The notes below the pieces were generated by a model, which worked only from the letters and a program-made list of their open reading frames with translations, did not search any database and was not told the origin of the DNA. A stretch of DNA of 64,000 nucleotides from Azospirillum sp. SYSU D00513 (GTDB taxonomy: Bacteria; Pseudomonadota; Alphaproteobacteria; Azospirillales; Azospirillaceae): contig NZ_JAFIQV010000004.1 in NCBI RefSeq assembly GCF_017356015.1, positions 146,954 through 210,953 on the forward strand. The letters run 5' to 3'. This document shows, one piece after another, positions 59,776 through 64,000 of this stretch (position 1 is the first letter of the stretch; every line of letters starts with the position of its first letter). A program made the position numbers and the translations under genes.

Positions 59776-60150
59776 ATGTTTTCCAAGTTCGTGAAGGGTG
59801 CCGTGGCTTCCGCGGCTCTTGCTCTTGTCATGACCCAGTCCCCGGCCTTCGCTGGCCAGCAGGATTTCGAGGTCGTCAACAAGACCGGCTATCCGATCAA
59901 GCACGTCTATGTTTCCGAAGCGAACAACAACAGCTGGGAAGAGGACGTTCTCGGCCGTGACATGCTGAACAACAACGAATCCTTCGAGCTGGTCTTCGAC
60001 AACGGCGAGAATGTCTGCAAGTGGGACATGAAGGTCGTCTATGACGATGGCGACGAGGCGGTCTGGCAGGCCCTGAACCTGTGCCAGATCTCCAAGCTCA
60101 CCCTGCGCTGGAACAGGAACACCGGCGTCACCACCGCCGCCGTCGAGTAA
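59776..60150 (+). CDS. Small secreted protein of unknown function
   Basis: A 124-residue protein with a Sec signal peptide (FVKGAVASAALALVMTQSPAFA, cleavage likely after AFA) and a compact acidic domain: FEVVNKTGYPIKHVYVSEAN, WEEDVLGRD, FELVFDNGENVCKWDMKVVYDDG and LCQISKLTLRWN. The two cysteines (VCKWD, LCQIS) may form a disulfide. I recall similar small proteins in Rhizobiales and Rhodospirillales annotated without function. It has its own AT-rich promoter region after the terminator at 59632 and is probably monocistronic. Confidence 0.75.
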   Translation: MFSKFVKGAVASAALALVMTQSPAFAGQQDFEVVNKTGYPIKHVYVSEANNNSWEEDVLGRDMLNNNESFELVFDNGENVCKWDMKVVYDDGDEAVWQALNLCQISKLTLRWNRNTGVTTAAVE

Positions 60151-60272
60151 CGGCCGGCTTCGGGCACCCGCACCGGGCCGGTCCCGCTCACGGGCGGGTC
60201 CGGTGCGGCGATCCTCCCCCAAACGGCGCGGCACGCATGGGCGCCCGCCGCCGTTCCGGAAAAGGGACGGGG

Positions 60273-61385
60273 ATGCTTTCATCGCTTTTCCACGGGATCT
60301 CCGGCTCCAGGCTTCTGCTGGCCGCCGCAGCGTTCCTGACCGCCCTGGCGGGCAGTCCCGCCGCGTTGCGGGCGGATCCGTATAGGACGCTTCTCGACCG
60401 CTTCCTGGCGGAAGAGGAACTGCCGGGCGGCGTGCTGCTCGTGTCCGGTCCCGGAACGCGCAGCGTCGCCGCCGCGGGCGTCGCCGACCGCCGCACGCGC
60501 GCGCCGGTGACGCCGGGAACCCGGTTCTACGTCGCCTCGGTCGGCAAGATGGCCGTCGCCGCGGCGGTTCTGCAGATGGTCGAGGAGGGCAAGCTGGCGC
60601 TGGACGCGCCCGTCGCGGCGCTGGCCTCCGGCATTCCGGGTATCGGGCGTCTCGCGAACGCGCGCTCGGCGCGGCTGTCGCAGCTTCTCGACCACAGTTC
60701 GGGCATACCCGATTACCTGACCGACGGCTTCACGGAAACCAGCCGGGGCGACCCGCGCCGCCGCTGGACCCCTGCCGACGCGCTGTCCTTCGCGCTGGGC
60801 GAACCCGCGACCGGAAAGCCGGGAGCGGCCTATGAATACTGCAACAGCAACTTCGTCCTGCTCGGCCACATCGCCGAGGCGGCCGATGGCGCGCCGCTGG
60901 AGGAGGTTCTCCGGCGGCGCGTCTTCGCGCGGGCCGGCATGGACGGCAGCACCGTCGGCGCCCGGCCCGACGATCCGCGCCTCGCCCATGGCTACGCGGA
61001 CATCGAGGACAGCGGCAGGGAGAAGGACGTCAGCCTGCTGTCCTGGAACAGCCCGCTGGGTGACGGACCGCTGGTCACGACCGCCGAGGATCTGGAGCGT
61101 TTTCTGTTCGCGCTGTTCCGCGATGGCCGCCTGCTCGGGCAGCAGGGGCTGCGCCGGATGAGCGCGCCGTCGGCGCTGGAGCCGGGATACGGCATGGGGC
61201 TGGAACTCGGGAAGGACCGCTGGGGGCGCTGGGCCGGCCACACCGGCAGCTACGACGGGTTCGAGGCCGAGGCCCGCTATTACCCGGACCGCCGGACCGC
61301 CATCGTCTTCCTGACCAACGGGAATCAGGCGTCGGATTCGTCGATCCTCGACCGGGCGGCGGCGACCCTGTTCGGCAAGCGTTGA
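60273..61385 (+). CDS. Serine hydrolase (class C beta-lactamase-like)
   Basis: A 370-residue exported protein. Signal peptide about 1-35; catalytic S89-V-G-K92, the Tyr motif Y189-C-N191 (AYEYCNSNFVLLG) and H323-T-G325 in place of KTG. These match the beta-lactamase-related serine hydrolase family (PF00144). It probably acts as esterase, DD-peptidase or amidase; the HTG triad makes classical beta-lactamase activity unlikely. ATG 60273 follows AAGGGACGGGG. Confidence 0.88.
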   Translation: MLSSLFHGISGSRLLLAAAAFLTALAGSPAALRADPYRTLLDRFLAEEELPGGVLLVSGPGTRSVAAAGVADRRTRAPVTPGTRFYVASVGKMAVAAAVLQMVEEGKLALDAPVAALASGIPGIGRLANARSARLSQLLDHSSGIPDYLTDGFTETSRGDPRRRWTPADALSFALGEPATGKPGAAYEYCNSNFVLLGHIAEAADGAPLEEVLRRRVFARAGMDGSTVGARPDDPRLAHGYADIEDSGREKDVSLLSWNSPLGDGPLVTTAEDLERFLFALFRDGRLLGQQGLRRMSAPSALEPGYGMGLELGKDRWGRWAGHTGSYDGFEAEARYYPDRRTAIVFLTNGNQASDSSILDRAAATLFGKR

Positions 61386-61391
61386 GGCCCG

Positions 61392-62282
61392 TCAGCGCCC
61401 GCCCAGCCCGTCCACCATGGCCTGCGCCCGGCGCAGGAGGTCGGGGTAGGCGGGCTGTGCCTCGACCCGATCGGCGAAGCAGCGGCGGAAAGCCGCGTCG
61501 CCGTCCTCTTCGGCTTTGAAGGCCTTGTCGAGAAGCGCCTCGTCCCGCTGCTTGGAGGCCCGGTACGCCTCATGGAAGCCCTCCGCCTTCACCTCGGCGC
61601 GCCGCCAGACCTCCTGGCAGGCCGGAATCGGTTCGATGGCCGCCTCGGCGGGCAGGCTGGCGACGAAGACTCGGCCGTCCTTCACCAGCGCCAGGACGAG
61701 GAGGTCGGGCAGGACCGGCCCGATGTCCTGCCGGGCCATCGCCAGCATGGCGAAGGCGGACCCGCCGGGGAGGGTCACCGGGATCTCGCCGAACGCCGCG
61801 ATCTGGGCACCGGTGCTGATCGCCTGGCTGTAGAACGCCTCCGACCGGAGGGCGGCGGGGATGTCCTGCGGCGGGTTGGCGGCATCCGGCCACCAATCCT
61901 GGTGCTCCTTCAGCCAGGCTTTCAGAAGCTCCTCGGTGGTCGCGACCACGGCGGCACCGGTGCGGGCCGAATCGTGGAACAGGCCGTCCAGCCGGCCGTA
62001 GCCCAGCTCCTTCAGCAGGGTCTCCAGATTGATCCGGCCCTCCGCCGGGAAGCCATCCAGCCGCAGGGGACCGATCATCGCCCTGAGCCGGCCTTCCAGC
62101 TCGGCCAGCGCGCGTTCCTCCTGAGCCGCCACGCTTTCGAGGCCGTTGGCCTCCGCGCCCTGGTTGATCGCCTCGACATGGCGGTCGCGCGCCGCGAGGT
62201 AGCCCTCGAGCGGGGTGGCCGCCTGCGCGCCCGCCGCCCCGAGGAAAGCCGCCAGCAGGCCGGGAACGAGAGCTTTCAGCAC
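61392..62282 (-). CDS. Exported protein of unknown function
   Basis: A 296-residue protein with a signal peptide (LVPGLLAAFLGAAGAQA). It is largely helical with long Ala/Glu-rich stretches (SVAAQEERALAELEGRLRAMIG) and a central segment KDGRVFVASLPAEAAIEPIP. Two cysteines in the C-terminal half (PACQEVWRR, RRCFADR) could pair. I do not recognise a family. It is convergent with the serine hydrolase (six bases apart) and 50 bases downstream of the kinase gene on the same strand, so it may be co-transcribed with it. Confidence 0.7.
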   Translation of the reverse strand: MLKALVPGLLAAFLGAAGAQAATPLEGYLAARDRHVEAINQGAEANGLESVAAQEERALAELEGRLRAMIGPLRLDGFPAEGRINLETLLKELGYGRLDGLFHDSARTGAAVVATTEELLKAWLKEHQDWWPDAANPPQDIPAALRSEAFYSQAISTGAQIAAFGEIPVTLPGGSAFAMLAMARQDIGPVLPDLLVLALVKDGRVFVASLPAEAAIEPIPACQEVWRRAEVKAEGFHEAYRASKQRDEALLDKAFKAEEDGDAAFRRCFADRVEAQPAYPDLLRRAQAMVDGLGGR

Positions 62283-62332
62283 CGGTGGTTTCCTTTCAGG
62301 CTGAGAAATCGGGCCATGACGCGGAACGGGAT

Positions 62333-63844
62333 TCAGGCCGTGACGGGCCGGCTCCAGCCATCCTGGTTCCGGGCGGCGGGGTCGCCGCCATCGGCGGGCC
62401 GACGCGCCGGGCTTTCGCCGGGGGCCATGCCGGCAGGAACCAGCACGCGCCCGGCCGGCAGGACCGCTGTCACGCGGGTGCCCCGGTCGGGGGCGCTCTC
62501 CAGCAGGAGGCGCCCGCCATGCAGTTCGACGAGCCGCTTGGTGAGCGGCAGGCCCAGGCCGATGCCCTCGACGCTTCTGGCGCGGCCGCGCTGGGTGCGG
62601 CCGAACGGCTCCAGCACGCGGGAAAGGTCGTCTGCCTCGATGCCGATCCCGTCATCCTCGACGAGGATGCGGAGGCCGGTCGCCGGATCCAGGTCGGCCG
62701 TGACCGTCACGCCGCCGCCGGCCGGGGTGTATTTGACCGCGTTGGACACGAGGTTCAGGAGGATCTGGCGCAGGCGCTTCTCGTCCGCGCGGACGATGCG
62801 CGCCGCCGGCGCGACCGACCAGGCGATCCGGACACCCGACTGGTCAGCGCGCGGCGCCAGAAGGCCCGTGCAGAAGGCCACGGTCGCCGCGAGATCGACG
62901 GAATCCTCCTCCAGCTTGAGGATGCCGGCCTCGACCATGGCGTGGTCGAGCACCTCGTTGATGAGATCCAGGAGATGCTCGCCGCTGTCATGGATGCTGG
63001 CGGCGAATTCCCGGTAGTGCGGATCGCCGACCGGGCCGCAGGCTTCCGTCCGGATCAGGTCGGCGAAACCGAGCACGCCGTTGATCGGCGTCCGCAGCTC
63101 GTGACCGAGCTGGGCCAGGAACTCGCTCTTGCTGCGGCTGGCCTGCTCGGCGCGGCTGCGGGCTGCCTCCAGCTCGACGCTGCGGGCCTCGACCTCCTGC
63201 TTGAGCGACTGCATTGCCATCATCAGCAGCGCCACGACGATCAGGATGTTGCTGATGAGCGACACCAGGAAATGCACGGCCTGGGCGGTGGTGGGCGTGA
63301 ACAGGCCCGCATCGGGCGGGAGCAATGCCACCGACGCCGCCCGGAAGGCGAGGGTGACGCCCACGAAGCCGAAGAGAAAGGCTGCGGTCGCCGAGGTGGT
63401 CCGGAACCGGCGCACCGGCCCGCGCAGCAGTTCCTGCACGCACAGCAAGCAGATGCCGGACATGAGCGCCGAGGTCACCACGATGCGTGCGGGAACGTCG
63501 TTCACGGCATAGGTGTGGTAGGCGACGGCGATCTCGACCACCCCGATCGCGGCCAGCACGGCCTTCCAGCGCGCCGGCTTGCGCCCGAACAGGCGGATGC
63601 CGTTCCAGAAGGCCGCCATTCCCACGAGCCCAAGCCCGTTGCCGAGCACGATGGTGATCAGGTCCGGCAGGACGCCCCGCGTGACGACCCCGATCAGCGC
63701 CAGGCCCAGCAGAACGGTTCCCAGGGTCCAGAGGCCGAGGCCGGGCAGGCCGCGGTGGGCGCGCCAGAAGGCGACCATCAGCAGGCCGAGGGTCGTGGAG
63801 ACGAGCGCGTGCGCGGCGAAAAGGGTGCGGATGTCGAGGTCCAT
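62333..63844 (-). CDS. Membrane histidine kinase with multi-TM N terminus
   Basis: A 503-residue kinase. Six to seven hydrophobic helices occupy residues 1-205, without a large periplasmic domain, so the signal is likely within or near the membrane. A coiled coil (VELEAARSRAEQASRSKSEFL) leads to the H-box AQLGHELRTPINGVLGFADL with H248, followed by HATPase (NLVSNAVKYTP, EDDGIGI, GIGLGLPLTK). It is a classical HisKA kinase without receiver. Start ATG 63844 matches the hydrophobic core; GGGAGG lies right beside it, closer than usual, so the start may be slightly different. No response regulator in the window. Confidence 0.88.
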   Translation of the reverse strand: MDLDIRTLFAAHALVSTTLGLLMVAFWRAHRGLPGLGLWTLGTVLLGLALIGVVTRGVLPDLITIVLGNGLGLVGMAAFWNGIRLFGRKPARWKAVLAAIGVVEIAVAYHTYAVNDVPARIVVTSALMSGICLLCVQELLRGPVRRFRTTSATAAFLFGFVGVTLAFRAASVALLPPDAGLFTPTTAQAVHFLVSLISNILIVVALLMMAMQSLKQEVEARSVELEAARSRAEQASRSKSEFLAQLGHELRTPINGVLGFADLIRTEACGPVGDPHYREFAASIHDSGEHLLDLINEVLDHAMVEAGILKLEEDSVDLAATVAFCTGLLAPRADQSGVRIAWSVAPAARIVRADEKRLRQILLNLVSNAVKYTPAGGGVTVTADLDPATGLRILVEDDGIGIEADDLSRVLEPFGRTQRGRARSVEGIGLGLPLTKRLVELHGGRLLLESAPDRGTRVTAVLPAGRVLVPAGMAPGESPARRPADGGDPAARNQDGWSRPVTA

Positions 63845-64000
63845 CCTCCCAGCTTGCCAGCCGGGTCTTAACGCCGCGCTAACCTCTTGGCCCTGGCCTA
63901 TGAAATTCGGATGATTACCGTTGCTCGGCCGGGCGGGCGGCCGCGGCAGGGTCATAGGACGATGCCACGGCTTGACGGTTTCGGGTCGAACCATGATTCT
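63845..64000. other. Window end, no gene seen
   Basis: 156 bases upstream of the histidine kinase. It probably contains its promoter; I see no tRNA, hairpin or small frame with support. Confidence 0.4.

Overview
The window reads as ordinary chromosome from a GC-rich alphaproteobacterium, probably Azospirillum or a close relative in the Rhodospirillales. The lineage call is inferred from clade markers: FliX divergent from flgI, a SciP-type (DUF1153) CtrA modulator, a short one-cysteine DksA, HWE/HisKA_2 kinases of the HRxKN type, CHASE3 and four-helix chemoreceptors, and a YacG next to an RNase E/G. I see no insertion sequence, prophage, integron or CRISPR array.

Layout. 1-0.7 kb: the end of an RNase E/G gene, yacG and tRNA-Phe. 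1-5 kb: a receiver protein, a four-PAS histidine kinase and a convergent GAF/HisKA_2 kinase. 5-12 kb: BrkB-type membrane protein, a small zinc-ribbon protein, an NTF2-like protein, a CHASE3 chemoreceptor, a TubC_N-like miniprotein, a DUF454 protein, a PLP dehydratase and a CtpA-type protease. 12-17.6 kb: an ExoY-like sugar transferase, tRNA-Glu, a Crp/Fnr regulator, a receiver protein and an MHYT-PAS-GGDEF-EAL protein. 17.8-20.1 kb: a three-gene operon (Zur, CobW-family GTPase with a long His-rich segment, HAD phosphatase) behind a clear Zur-type operator. 20.2-26.1 kb: phoX with a Pho-box-like array, then the tightly overlapped argH-lptM-lysA-pdeM operon. 26-31 kb: TlpA-like thioredoxin, a DUF4142 protein, hydroxybutyryl-CoA dehydrogenase, etfA/etfB, a PduO-type adenosyltransferase and a HIG1 protein. 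31-43 kb: a Tat-type GH1 protein whose catalytic nucleophile is replaced by glycine, an LLM oxidoreductase, a MarR/gamma-carbonic-anhydrase/quinone-reductase-like operon, DUF983, a MocR-type regulator, an MBL hydrolase, an orphan TRAP binding protein and an MFS exporter. 43-46 kb: a membrane PAS/HisKA_2 kinase with its receiver. 46-52.8 kb: a flagellar block (sciP, flgD, fliK, flgN, flgJ, flgI, fliX). 52.9-64 kb: dksA, a VOC protein, uridine kinase, a second chemoreceptor, a CheY-like protein, a Tat-exported beta-carbonic-anhydrase-like protein, a TMEM43-like protein, a small secreted protein, a serine hydrolase, an unknown exported protein and a membrane histidine kinase.

How parts work together. 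The flagellar block carries its own control signals: -24/-12 (sigma-54) promoters before flgI and fliK, a CtrA-like site before sciP, and fliX (a regulator of sigma-54 flagellar transcription in Caulobacter) divergent from flgI. The flgI-flgJ-flgN unit ends at a hairpin terminator. The Zur operon and phoX link the region to zinc and phosphate limitation.

The observations most worth following are the GH1 Glu-to-Gly change, a 114-128 bp multi-hairpin repeat present twice (22.4 and 47.1 kb) and fused in both cases to a stop codon with the context TGA-TAC, the Zur operator that abuts or overlaps the zur start codon, and the regulatory sites of the flagellar block. Nothing here amounts to an obvious new defence or biosynthetic system.
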